Shown here piece by piece: positions 1-5,952 of a DNA stretch of 10,882 nucleotides. The number at the start of each line of letters is the position of its first letter. The first letter of the stretch is position 1. The position numbers and the translations under genes were made by a program. Source of the stretch: DASYRM01 sp035646375 (GTDB lineage Bacteria > Acidobacteriota > Vicinamibacteria > Vicinamibacterales > UBA2999); assembly GCA_035646375.1 (NCBI GenBank), contig DASRPM010000071.1, positions 1 to 10,882 of the forward strand. The letters run 5' to 3'. The notes under the pieces were generated by a model that saw nothing but the letters and a program-made list of their open reading frames with translations, was not told the origin of the DNA and did no database searches.

Positions 1-575
1 CGGAGCTCCACGGCCGCACCCGCCCGCGAGTGCCTGGGCACGAACGTCATCGCACCGGTCTCGTCCACCGAGACGCGGCTGAAGAAGTTGACGGGGGCCG
101 GCAGGTCGCGCGCCGCCATGCCGTACTTCGCCAGCTCGATCACGAAGCCGTCGTAGGCGTTCTTCACGTAGTCGTTCCGCGCGTCCTGATAGCAGACGTC
201 GCCGTACTTGGCGCGCGCCTGGGCCGCGTTCGCACAGCCGCTCAGCGGGTCGTGCCACCCGAGCGTGTCGTCGGTGATCGAACAGAGGACGCGCCCCATG
301 TCCGAATAGAGGACGAAGCCGCGCGCCAGGCGCGCGATGTGCTGCGCCTTCAACGTGTCGGGCATGTTGTAGCGCTCGGCGGTGTTCTCCCAGTTGAAGA
401 ACAGCGCGCCGGCGTTGGCGCCACCCGTCGTGTCGGTCATTCGCAGCGCCGTGCCGCGCTTGAGCACGTGCGACCAGGTAGCGCCTTCGCGGACGACGTC
501 CTCGAAGAGCGGATCCATGCCGACAGTATCCGCCGAGCCGCGCGCGGCGGGAGCGGCCGCAGCGGCGGGCGTCAT
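1..575 (-). CDS. DUF1989 / urea carboxylase-associated protein (UAAP1-like), 3' end cut by the window edge
   Basis: This frame stays open for 191 codons from the ATG at 575 and runs off the left edge. Family hallmarks are TWSHVLKRGTALRMTD (residues 33-48), ERYNMPDTLKAQH (67-79), GFVLYSDMGRVLCSI (86-100), a WHDPLSGC segment (107-114) and VNFFSRV (162-168). These match the DUF1989 proteins found beside urea carboxylase, usually about 230-250 residues, so perhaps 40-60 residues are missing. From the literature as I recall it, a pair of such proteins acts as carboxyguanidine deiminase in guanidine degradation; whether this copy does so is inference. There is no signal peptide, so it should be cytoplasmic. 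The ATG overlaps the upstream propeller stop as ATGA, which favours 575 as the start by translational coupling, although no good Shine-Dalgarno is visible. The alternative ATG at 518 (MDPLFEDVV) would begin nearer the conserved part. A partner DUF1989 gene or a carboxylase may lie beyond the edge. Confidence 0.88.
   Translation of the reverse strand, partial: MTPAAAAAPAARGSADTVGMDPLFEDVVREGATWSHVLKRGTALRMTDTTGGANAGALFFNWENTAERYNMPDTLKAQHIARLARGFVLYSDMGRVLCSITDDTLGWHDPLSGCANAAQARAKYGDVCYQDARNDYVKNAYDGFVIELAKYGMAARDLPAPVNFFSRVSVDETGAMTFVPRHSRAGAAVEL
572..575 (-). other. ATGA stop/start overlap (propeller to DUF1989)
   Basis: The TGA stop of the propeller gene (574-572) and the ATG of the DUF1989 gene (575-573) share bases. 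Such overlaps usually mean re-initiation by the terminating ribosome, which fits the lack of a clear Shine-Dalgarno upstream of the ATG. Confidence 0.75.
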
Positions 576-1639
576 GGCTGCTTCGGATCGAGACGCCAGA
601 CGTTCTCCTGGCGGATGTTCGACAGCCACACCGAGCCGTGGCCCACGCGCACCGCGTCGCCACCAGGACCCACCCATTGCTTGACCACCTTGTTGTTCTC
701 GGGATCGATCTGGGTCAGCGGGATCTCGAACACCGTCACCCACACGAAGCCTTCGCCGTAGGCGATCTCGCCCCCGCCGCCCGGCACGCCCACCTCGATG
801 TTGGTCACCAGCTTGCGCGTCTTGACGTCGATGCGCGACACGGTGCCGTCGCCCTGGTTGAGCGTCCAGATCGAGCCGCCGCCAACAGTGGTGAACCGCG
901 GGTTGGGACCCACCGCCACCCGATCGGTGATCAGGTTCGTGTTCGGGTCGATGCGGACGACCTTGCTCTCCGTCGTGCTCACCACCCAGATCGCCTTGTC
1001 CTCGCCCAGCACCACCACCGACGACCCCGACGGCACCTGAATCTCGGCCACCATCTTGTTGGTGTCGGGATCGATGCGCGCCAGCAGCCCCTTCATGTCG
1101 GTGAGCATCCAGACGCTGTCGGCGTTGGCCGTGATCCCGCCCTCGCTCAGCGCCGGCCCGATCGGCAGCGTGGCGCTGACCTTGTTGGTCTTGGGGTCGA
1201 TGCGCTGCAGCCCCATCGTGTCGGGCTTGTCCTGCTCACCGCAGATCGGCACCCAGATGCTGCCGAAGGCCTCCACGAGACCCGAGCACGGGCGCGGGCC
1301 GGTCTCGACCAGCGTCACCACCGTGTTGGTCTTCGGATCGAGCCGGCCGACGAGGTTCTTGCGGCCGCTCGTCACCCACACGGCGTCCTTGGTCACCACC
1401 TGCCAGTCGGGATTGCCCGGCACCGGGAACACGCCGAGCGGCTTGATGGCGGCGATGTCGCGCTTCACACCCGGCGCGGCCACACCCGGGCGCGGCGGCC
1501 GTGCCGGCCCTTGGGTGGCCGTAGCCGGCGGAGCCGGCGAAGGCCCCTGAGCGGGCGCAGCCGCTGGGGCTTGCGCTTCGATCAGACCGGTACCCAACAA
1601 CAACAGACAGAACCCCGGAATGGCGTTTCTCCAGTTCAC
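572..1639 (-). CDS. Secreted seven-bladed beta-propeller protein (virginiamycin B lyase / YVTN-like)
   Basis: This is a 355-residue protein. A Sec signal peptide (about residues 1-24, hydrophobic FCLLLLGTGLI, likely cleavage after EAQA) is followed by an Ala/Pro-rich linker to about residue 58. The rest is made of repeated units pairing a small-x-W strand with R-I/L-D-P-x-T-N-K. The key tryptophans are near residues 88, 129, 177, 218, 258, 300 and 338, which gives seven blades. Cys118 and Cys133 could form a disulfide in the periplasm. The fold resembles Vgb and YVTN/NHL propellers, but no lyase active site could be recognised, so substrate binding or scaffolding is as likely as catalysis. 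The GTG start at 1639 was chosen because it lies 2 bp after the symporter stop, has an AGGAGG-type site upstream, and begins the signal peptide; the frame stays open further upstream only as an overlap with the symporter gene. It is a paralogue of the propeller half of the gene at 4059-5870. Confidence 0.9.
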   Translation of the reverse strand: MNWRNAIPGFCLLLLGTGLIEAQAPAAAPAQGPSPAPPATATQGPARPPRPGVAAPGVKRDIAAIKPLGVFPVPGNPDWQVVTKDAVWVTSGRKNLVGRLDPKTNTVVTLVETGPRPCSGLVEAFGSIWVPICGEQDKPDTMGLQRIDPKTNKVSATLPIGPALSEGGITANADSVWMLTDMKGLLARIDPDTNKMVAEIQVPSGSSVVVLGEDKAIWVVSTTESKVVRIDPNTNLITDRVAVGPNPRFTTVGGGSIWTLNQGDGTVSRIDVKTRKLVTNIEVGVPGGGGEIAYGEGFVWVTVFEIPLTQIDPENNKVVKQWVGPGGDAVRVGHGSVWLSNIRQENVWRLDPKQP

Positions 1640-1641
1640 GA

Positions 1642-3075
1642 TCAAATCCCCTCCTGCACGGCATCGGTCAATACGTAGTGACGGCTCTCCTGCGTCTTCT
1701 GCGTCAGCAGGCAGGCGACCACGAAGGTGCCCGCGCTGAGCAGCGGCGGCAGCAGCGTGTCGAGCCCGCCCCACGCGGCCGGCGTCACGAAGTGCGCGAT
1801 GAGCCGCGCGCTGGTGCCGACGACGATGGCGGCAAGGGCGCCGGCGGCGTTCGCCTTCTTCCAGTAGACGCCGGCAAAGAGCGGCACGACGCAGCCGGCA
1901 AAGACGATGTCGAACGCGATGATGAGCAGAATGCCGGGCTCGGGCCGCAGCCACGCGACCATCCCCGCCGCACACGCCGTCGGCAGCGCCATGAAGCGCG
2001 AGAGCCCGAGCAGCTGCCGATCGTCGAACGCCCTGGCGCTCCAGCGCTGGACCACGTTGCGGGCGAGCACCACCGAGATGACGAGGATGGCGCCGTTGGC
2101 CGTGGACATCGACGCACCGAGCACGCCGATGAACACGAGCACGCCGATCCAGTACGGCAGGAAGTTCACGGCCATTGTCGGCAGCACCATGCGCGGGTCC
2201 GCCACGTCCTTCACCGACGCCACCGCGGCCAGCCCCACGATGGCGACGCAGACGCCGACGAAGATGGTCATCGTGCCGCTGACGTAGCAGCCGCGCTTCG
2301 CGGTCCGGCCGTCGCGGGCCGCGAACACGCGCTCCATGAAGTCGAGCGCCATGGTGTTGCCCAGGCCCAGCGCGATCATCCCCGCCCAGTTCACCAGCGC
2401 GCCGTTGTCACGGCTGAGCACCGTGGAGAGATCCACCGTCGCCGCCGGCACCGCCGCCACCATCGTGTCGAAGCCGCGGGTCGCGATCAGCCACACGGCC
2501 GCGGCCGCGAACCCGACGAGGGCCGCGTAGACCTGGAGGAAGTCGGTCCAGACGGCCGAGTAGAGGCCGCCCGCGATCGTGTAGGTGACGATGACCGCCG
2601 TGGTCACGACCAGCGCCGGCAGGTAGCTGCTGCCGCTCACGACCGACAGCACCCATGCCACCGCGCTCAGGTTGCCGGCAATCAGCACCGTGAACGACAC
2701 GATGGTGAGCATCGAGACCAGGAGCTCCGTGCCCTTGCCGTAACGCCGGAAGAAGAACTCCGGCAGCGTCAGCAGGTTCATCCGGTTCAGCGGCGAGGCC
2801 AGGAAGCGGCCCACGACGAACAGGCTGATGCCGAGCCCGAGCGAGATCATCAGACCCGCCCAGACGCTCGACCCGTAGGTGATCGACACCGCGCCGAGCG
2901 TCGAGTTGCCGTCCACCGCCTGCGCCATGAGCGTGGTGCCCACGACGATGAGCGGCAGCGACTTGTCGCACACGGTGAACCGCGCGCTCGAGCCGCGGAC
3001 CTTCGTGTAGGTGTAGAGGCCGATGGCCAGCGAGATCGCCATGAAGACGACCACGGGCCAGAACATGACGGTCAC
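1642..3075 (-). CDS. Sodium:solute symporter (SSS family), substrate unknown
   Basis: This is a 477-residue, strongly hydrophobic inner-membrane protein with roughly 12-13 transmembrane helices. Helix 1 is the segment WPVVVFMAISLAIGLYTY, followed by a helix carrying AVDGNSTLGAVSITYGSSVW. Further SSS-like features are LLTLPEFFFRRYG, ITIAGGLYSAVWTDFLQ-type sequence (YTIAGGLYSAVWTDFLQ), the MERVFAARDGRTAKRG loop, and the helix containing GVLGASMSTANGAILVISVVLARN, a typical core of the family with Na+-site serine and threonine residues. Length is normal for SSS. The start is GTG (3075), preceded by AGGGGG five bases upstream; the in-frame ATG at 3066 is a weaker alternative. It starts 9 bp after the MBL gene and ends 2 bp before the next propeller. 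Family members import sugars, amino acids, vitamins or urea. The DUF1989 gene downstream makes a nitrogen-rich solute plausible, but the sequence does not prove it. Confidence 0.92.
   Translation of the reverse strand: MTVMFWPVVVFMAISLAIGLYTYTKVRGSSARFTVCDKSLPLIVVGTTLMAQAVDGNSTLGAVSITYGSSVWAGLMISLGLGISLFVVGRFLASPLNRMNLLTLPEFFFRRYGKGTELLVSMLTIVSFTVLIAGNLSAVAWVLSVVSGSSYLPALVVTTAVIVTYTIAGGLYSAVWTDFLQVYAALVGFAAAAVWLIATRGFDTMVAAVPAATVDLSTVLSRDNGALVNWAGMIALGLGNTMALDFMERVFAARDGRTAKRGCYVSGTMTIFVGVCVAIVGLAAVASVKDVADPRMVLPTMAVNFLPYWIGVLVFIGVLGASMSTANGAILVISVVLARNVVQRWSARAFDDRQLLGLSRFMALPTACAAGMVAWLRPEPGILLIIAFDIVFAGCVVPLFAGVYWKKANAAGALAAIVVGTSARLIAHFVTPAAWGGLDTLLPPLLSAGTFVVACLLTQKTQESRHYVLTDAVQEGI
1648..1655 (-). 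promoter_or_regulatory. Shine-Dalgarno AGGAGGGG deciding the GTG start at 1639
   Basis: The strong purine run AGGAGGGG sits within the last codons of the symporter gene, 8 nt before the GTG at 1639. It supports this GTG rather than the open frame further upstream. Confidence 0.7.
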
Positions 3076-3080
3076 GAGAT

Positions 3081-3086
3081 CCCCCT
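3081..3086 (-). promoter_or_regulatory. Shine-Dalgarno AGGGGG deciding the GTG start of the symporter
   Basis: AGGGGG overlaps the TAG stop of the MBL gene and lies 5 nt before the GTG at 3075, but 14 nt before the ATG at 3066. The spacing favours the GTG start. Confidence 0.65.
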
Positions 3087-4062
3087 ATTTCCGCTCGCGC
3101 GGCGACAGAATCACGTCGCGCAGCACCACGCGATCGAGCTTGCCGTTCAGCCGTTTCATCGCGTCGTTCAGCTCGAGCAGCACGCCGCGCGTCAGCTCGA
3201 GCGTGTGCTCCTCGGGCTGATACGTGGTGCCGCGCGGGTAATCGACGAACGGCGTGTTCGTCTGCTCGATGTGGGTGCCGAGGATGTGCGCTACCGGCTT
3301 GTCGGCGGTGAAATCCACCATCCGCTGATGGCTGGCCATGAAAGTGGAGAACTCGGCGTCGCCGACGTAGAGCCGCCCAGGATAGAAGCTGTCGCCCGTC
3401 ATCAAGATGCCGGTCTGGCGGTCGTAGAGCGCGATGCCGGCCACGTCGTGGCCCGGAATCGGAATCAGATCGACGATGCGGCCGCCGAGATCGATCTCGA
3501 CGATATCGGTCGGCCACGTCTTGATGGCAAACGCTTTCTGCAGTTCGTCCACCTTGGCGAGCACGAGCTGCACGTTCGGCAGGTTCGCGAAGCCCTTGTC
3601 GCCGGCGGTGTGGTCGCCGTGCGAGTGCGAGTGCGTGACGATGAGCTGCGGCGGCGTGGGCCGGTTGTTGCGCTTCTGCCACCTGGCGATGAGGTCCATC
3701 ACCACGGACGCCGTGTCGATGGTGCCGGCGCCGGTGTCTTCGAGCAGCACCTTGTCGCGCCCGAAGATCAGGAAGAGGAACGGCTTCTCGTAGTGGATGC
3801 AGCCCGACTGCCGCAGGATGAAGAAGTTCGGGTTGTACTCGTGCACCTGGAACGACGGCTGCTCCATGCACTTCGGGCCACCGCTCATCCAGGACTTCGG
3901 CAGCACGCCAGGCTCGACAAAGGCGCTGAGCGGCTGCGGTGGAATCGCCGGCGTCTGCGCGCCCAGTGTCGCCACGGTGAAAAGCGCGACCAAGCCCCGG
4001 ACCGCCTGAAGGCGGCCCCCACGTCTGCCGGGAGCCGGGAGCCGGGAGCCAACAAGATTCAT
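3085..4062 (-). CDS. Exported metallo-beta-lactamase-fold hydrolase
   Basis: This is a 325-residue protein with a complete MBL metal set: HSHGDH (His146, His148, Asp150, His151), PGHD (His205), TGDSF (Asp224) and GTHIE (His264). A binuclear, probably zinc, hydrolase is therefore likely. Cys65 and Cys88 could pair. The hydrophobic stretch VRGLVALFTVATLGA (about residues 21-35) looks like the core of a Sec signal, so it probably acts in the periplasm. The start at 4062 overlaps the upstream TGA as ATGA and has GGAG six bases before it. However, the first ~20 codons read through a 7-bp tandem repeat and a half copy of a palindromic repeat, so a later start such as TTG at 3993 is possible. It lies between a propeller gene and the symporter, as expected if it cleaves a compound before uptake. 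Its substrate (lactone, ester, thioester or other) cannot be told from sequence. Confidence 0.9.
   Translation of the reverse strand: MNLVGSRLPAPGRRGGRLQAVRGLVALFTVATLGAQTPAIPPQPLSAFVEPGVLPKSWMSGGPKCMEQPSFQVHEYNPNFFILRQSGCIHYEKPFLFLIFGRDKVLLEDTGAGTIDTASVVMDLIARWQKRNNRPTPPQLIVTHSHSHGDHTAGDKGFANLPNVQLVLAKVDELQKAFAIKTWPTDIVEIDLGGRIVDLIPIPGHDVAGIALYDRQTGILMTGDSFYPGRLYVGDAEFSTFMASHQRMVDFTADKPVAHILGTHIEQTNTPFVDYPRGTTYQPEEHTLELTRGVLLELNDAMKRLNGKLDRVVLRDVILSPRERK
4002..4024. repeat. Half copy of the REP-like palindrome inside the MBL gene
   Basis: Twenty-three bases are identical to 5927-5949, including CCGCC-TGAA-GGCGG and the following CCCCCACGT. The outer stem carries an A (4001) in place of the G that would pair in the full copy. 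It encodes about residues 13-20 (RRGGRLQA) of the MBL protein's N-terminus. Confidence 0.85.
4030..4050. repeat. Three tandem copies of GGGAGCC in the 5' end of the MBL gene
   Basis: Three exact 7-bp units make 21 bp, an in-frame length encoding about residues 5-11 of the predicted MBL precursor. A partial unit precedes it. It sits 5 bp from the half REP copy, which suggests that intergenic-type repeat DNA has become part of the coding start. Confidence 0.85.
4059..4062 (-). other. ATGA stop/start overlap (propeller fusion to MBL hydrolase)
   Basis: The TGA of the propeller-fusion gene (4061-4059) overlaps the ATG at 4062. GGAG lies six bases upstream within the end of the preceding gene. 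Both signs support coupled translation from this ATG. Confidence 0.75.
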
Positions 4063-5870
4063 GACAGGCTCCGGTTCGGCAGCGCGTTCCACTCGGTCAT
4101 CGGCATGTCGCGGCCGGGATACGCCACCTTCTTGAACGGCCACTTGGCGGCGACCCACGCACGAACGGCCTTCTCGAGCACCGGCTCGAGACCGGCGGCC
4201 GCGCCCTGCTTCGTCACCCACATCCGCACGGTCGCGTCGTACCCGGCCTTCGCGCTCGGGTTGATGTAGACGCAGGCGACCGTGCTCTGCTTGTCCGGCG
4301 TGAGGATGCCGTAGGAAAAGGCGGTGTGGTGCTGGAACTCCCACTCGTGGCGCTTCAGCTCGCCGTAGTCCTGCGCCTTGGTGATGTTCACCGGCCCCGT
4401 GCGGCCGTCACGATCGAGCAGCGCCTGGTAGTCGGGCGCCAGGATGGTCGGCTCGAGGATGTTCCACACGTAGCTGCCGACGCGCGGCGGACCGGGCGCC
4501 GTGAACGTGGGCGGCACGAACGTGGCCGTCTTGAGCGCGAACTCGAGCGGCGTGGTCGGCGACGCGACGACGAGCTCTTCTGAGCAGCGCCCGCCCGCGC
4601 ACACCGAGTAGTGGATCCAGCGCGGCTCGCTCGCGGTGAAGGTGGCCACGTACTCGCCACCCATCTTCACGAACGGCACGTCGGCCTTCTTGCCGTTGAG
4701 CGACGTCTTCAGCGTGAACGTGTTGCCGGCGGCCGCCGACAGCGGTTTCACGCGAAACGTCGTGGGCTTGCCCGGCAACCACACCCGCAAGTCCTCCACC
4801 AGCAGGTCCGGCGACCCGTTGCCGTCGAGATCCGCCGGCTGCGCCTGCGTGGTCCACGACGCCGGAATCGTGTTGGTGATCTTGCTGGCCTGGAAGCGCC
4901 AGACGTTCGACCAGCGGCCGTTCGACAACCACACCGAGCCGTGCAGCACGCGGATGGCGTCGCCACCAGGCCCGACGAACTGGTGCGTCACCATGTTGGT
5001 GGCCACCTCGATCCGCGTCACCGGGATGTCGCGCGACGTCACCCACACGGCCCCTTCGCCGGCCGCGATGTCGCCGCCGGTGCCCGGCAGGCCGACGTCG
5101 ATCGTGGCGGCCACCTTCATCGTGAAGGGATCGATCTTGGTCACCGTGCCGGTGCCCTGGTTGAGCGTCCAGAGGTAGCCCTCGCCGGCCGCCATGAAGC
5201 GCGGCCCCTTGTCCACCGGAATCTCGGCAATCACCGTGTTGCTCGCCGGATGGATGACCGACACGAGGCTCTTGTCGGTGCTCGACACCCACACGCGGCC
5301 GTAGCCGAAGACCGCCGTGTAGGAGCCGGCCGCCACGGGGATCCTCGCGGCGATGCCGTTGGTCGCCGGATCGACGCGCGTCACCTCGCCCTTGGGATCG
5401 CTGGGCAGCCAGATCGAACCGGCGCCGTAGGCGATGCCGCCCTCGTTGTTGGCCGGCGACACCGGGATCTTCGCCACGACCATGTTGGTCGTCGTGTCGA
5501 TCCGGTAGAGCGATTTCTCGAGGCAGCTCGGCGCCCAGAGCGTGCCCTCGGCCACCACCAGGCCAGAGCACGGGCTCTTCACCGGCACCACCGCCACCGT
5601 CTCGTTGGTGTACGGGTCCATGCGGCTCACGAGATCCTGGGCGCGGCTGTTGGTCCACACCTGGTTCTCGCCCATCGCCAGCCAGTCGGGGCCGCCGACG
5701 ATCGGGTACTCCGCGTCGGGCACGATCATCGACATCGGCCGCTGCACGGCCTTCACGCCCGGCTTCTGGATAGACGGTGCCGCCGGCGCCGCAGCAGGCG
5801 GCGCCTGCTGCGCGATGAGCGCGGCGCCGCCGACCGACACCACCAGCGCAAGTAACGAAATCCCTCTCAT
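4059..5870 (-). CDS. Secreted beta-propeller fused to a C-terminal domain, possibly GNAT-like
   Basis: This is a 603-residue protein. A Sec signal peptide (about residues 1-21, ending ALIAQQ) and an Ala/Pro-rich linker precede a seven-bladed propeller (about 55-327), with repeated VW strands near 72, 112, 154, 194, 234, 276 and 314. It ends with GPGGDAIRVLHGSVWLSNG, almost the same as in the propeller at 572-1639. Next come a DLDGNGSPD segment (348-356), which resembles a calcium loop, and a beta-rich middle part (about 370-450) with VCAGGRCS. The last ~130 residues (about 472-600) carry HEWEFQHHTAFSYGILTP, ACVYINP, YDATVRMWV and AKWPFKKVAYPGR. I read these as resembling an uncharacterised GNAT-like domain seen in bacterial acyltransferase-annotated proteins, but the usual acetyl-CoA loop is not evident. 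ATG 5870 has AGAGGA six bases upstream. The gene overlaps the MBL gene. The propeller call is secure; the C-terminal call is tentative. Confidence 0.88.
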   Translation of the reverse strand: MRGISLLALVVSVGGAALIAQQAPPAAAPAAPSIQKPGVKAVQRPMSMIVPDAEYPIVGGPDWLAMGENQVWTNSRAQDLVSRMDPYTNETVAVVPVKSPCSGLVVAEGTLWAPSCLEKSLYRIDTTTNMVVAKIPVSPANNEGGIAYGAGSIWLPSDPKGEVTRVDPATNGIAARIPVAAGSYTAVFGYGRVWVSSTDKSLVSVIHPASNTVIAEIPVDKGPRFMAAGEGYLWTLNQGTGTVTKIDPFTMKVAATIDVGLPGTGGDIAAGEGAVWVTSRDIPVTRIEVATNMVTHQFVGPGGDAIRVLHGSVWLSNGRWSNVWRFQASKITNTIPASWTTQAQPADLDGNGSPDLLVEDLRVWLPGKPTTFRVKPLSAAAGNTFTLKTSLNGKKADVPFVKMGGEYVATFTASEPRWIHYSVCAGGRCSEELVVASPTTPLEFALKTATFVPPTFTAPGPPRVGSYVWNILEPTILAPDYQALLDRDGRTGPVNITKAQDYGELKRHEWEFQHHTAFSYGILTPDKQSTVACVYINPSAKAGYDATVRMWVTKQGAAAGLEPVLEKAVRAWVAAKWPFKKVAYPGRDMPMTEWNALPNRSLS

Positions 5871-5876
5871 CGCTTT

Positions 5877-5882
5877 TCCTCT
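5877..5882 (-). promoter_or_regulatory. Shine-Dalgarno AGAGGA for the propeller-fusion gene
   Basis: AGAGGA ends six bases before the ATG at 5870 and lies just downstream (in transcription) of the REP-like element. No convincing -35/-10 pair was found in this gap. Confidence 0.6.
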
Positions 5883-5894
5883 GTTTCACGCAGT

Positions 5895-5949
5895 CGTAGG
5901 GGCCGGCTTTAGCCGGCCCGCGCGGGCCGCCTGAAGGCGGCCCCCACGT
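5895..5949. repeat. REP-like double-hairpin palindrome in the gap between two gene modules
   Basis: Two GC-rich hairpins stand side by side in the 82-bp gap. One stem is 5900-5908 with 5911-5919; the other is 5924-5931 with 5936-5943 around a TGAA loop. The outer flanks (5895-5904 and 5939-5948) are also inverted copies of each other with one mismatch. Its right half recurs at 4002-4024. No T-run follows on either strand, so it is not a canonical intrinsic terminator. It may instead slow transcription or stabilise the 3' end of the DUF1501 transcript. I see no other signal in the gap apart from the ribosome-binding site of the next gene. Confidence 0.8.
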
Positions 5950-5952
5950 ACG

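Noticed and set aside
572..1639. True virginiamycin B lyase (antibiotic resistance)
   Set aside because: Only the propeller fold and repeat pattern match. I cannot identify the lyase active-site residues, and a signal peptide plus the catabolic-type neighbours argue against a resistance enzyme.
572..1975. Longer 467-codon version of the second propeller gene
   Set aside because: The first 112 codons overlap the symporter gene in another frame and are Arg/Ala-rich. The signal peptide starts at the GTG at 1639.
1678..4269. Open frame of 863 codons on the plus strand
   Set aside because: It is antisense to the symporter and MBL genes. Its product is rich in Arg, His, Asp and Glu without any domain, which is typical of the shadow frame opposite GC-rich coding DNA.
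3085..4344. Longer version of the MBL gene starting at 4344
   Set aside because: The added part overlaps the C-terminal domain of the propeller-fusion gene. The ATG at 4062 has the ATGA overlap and a Shine-Dalgarno.
5895..5949. Intrinsic (rho-independent) terminator
   Set aside because: The hairpins are strong, but neither strand has the T-run that should follow; the same core repeats elsewhere, so a repeat element explains it better.
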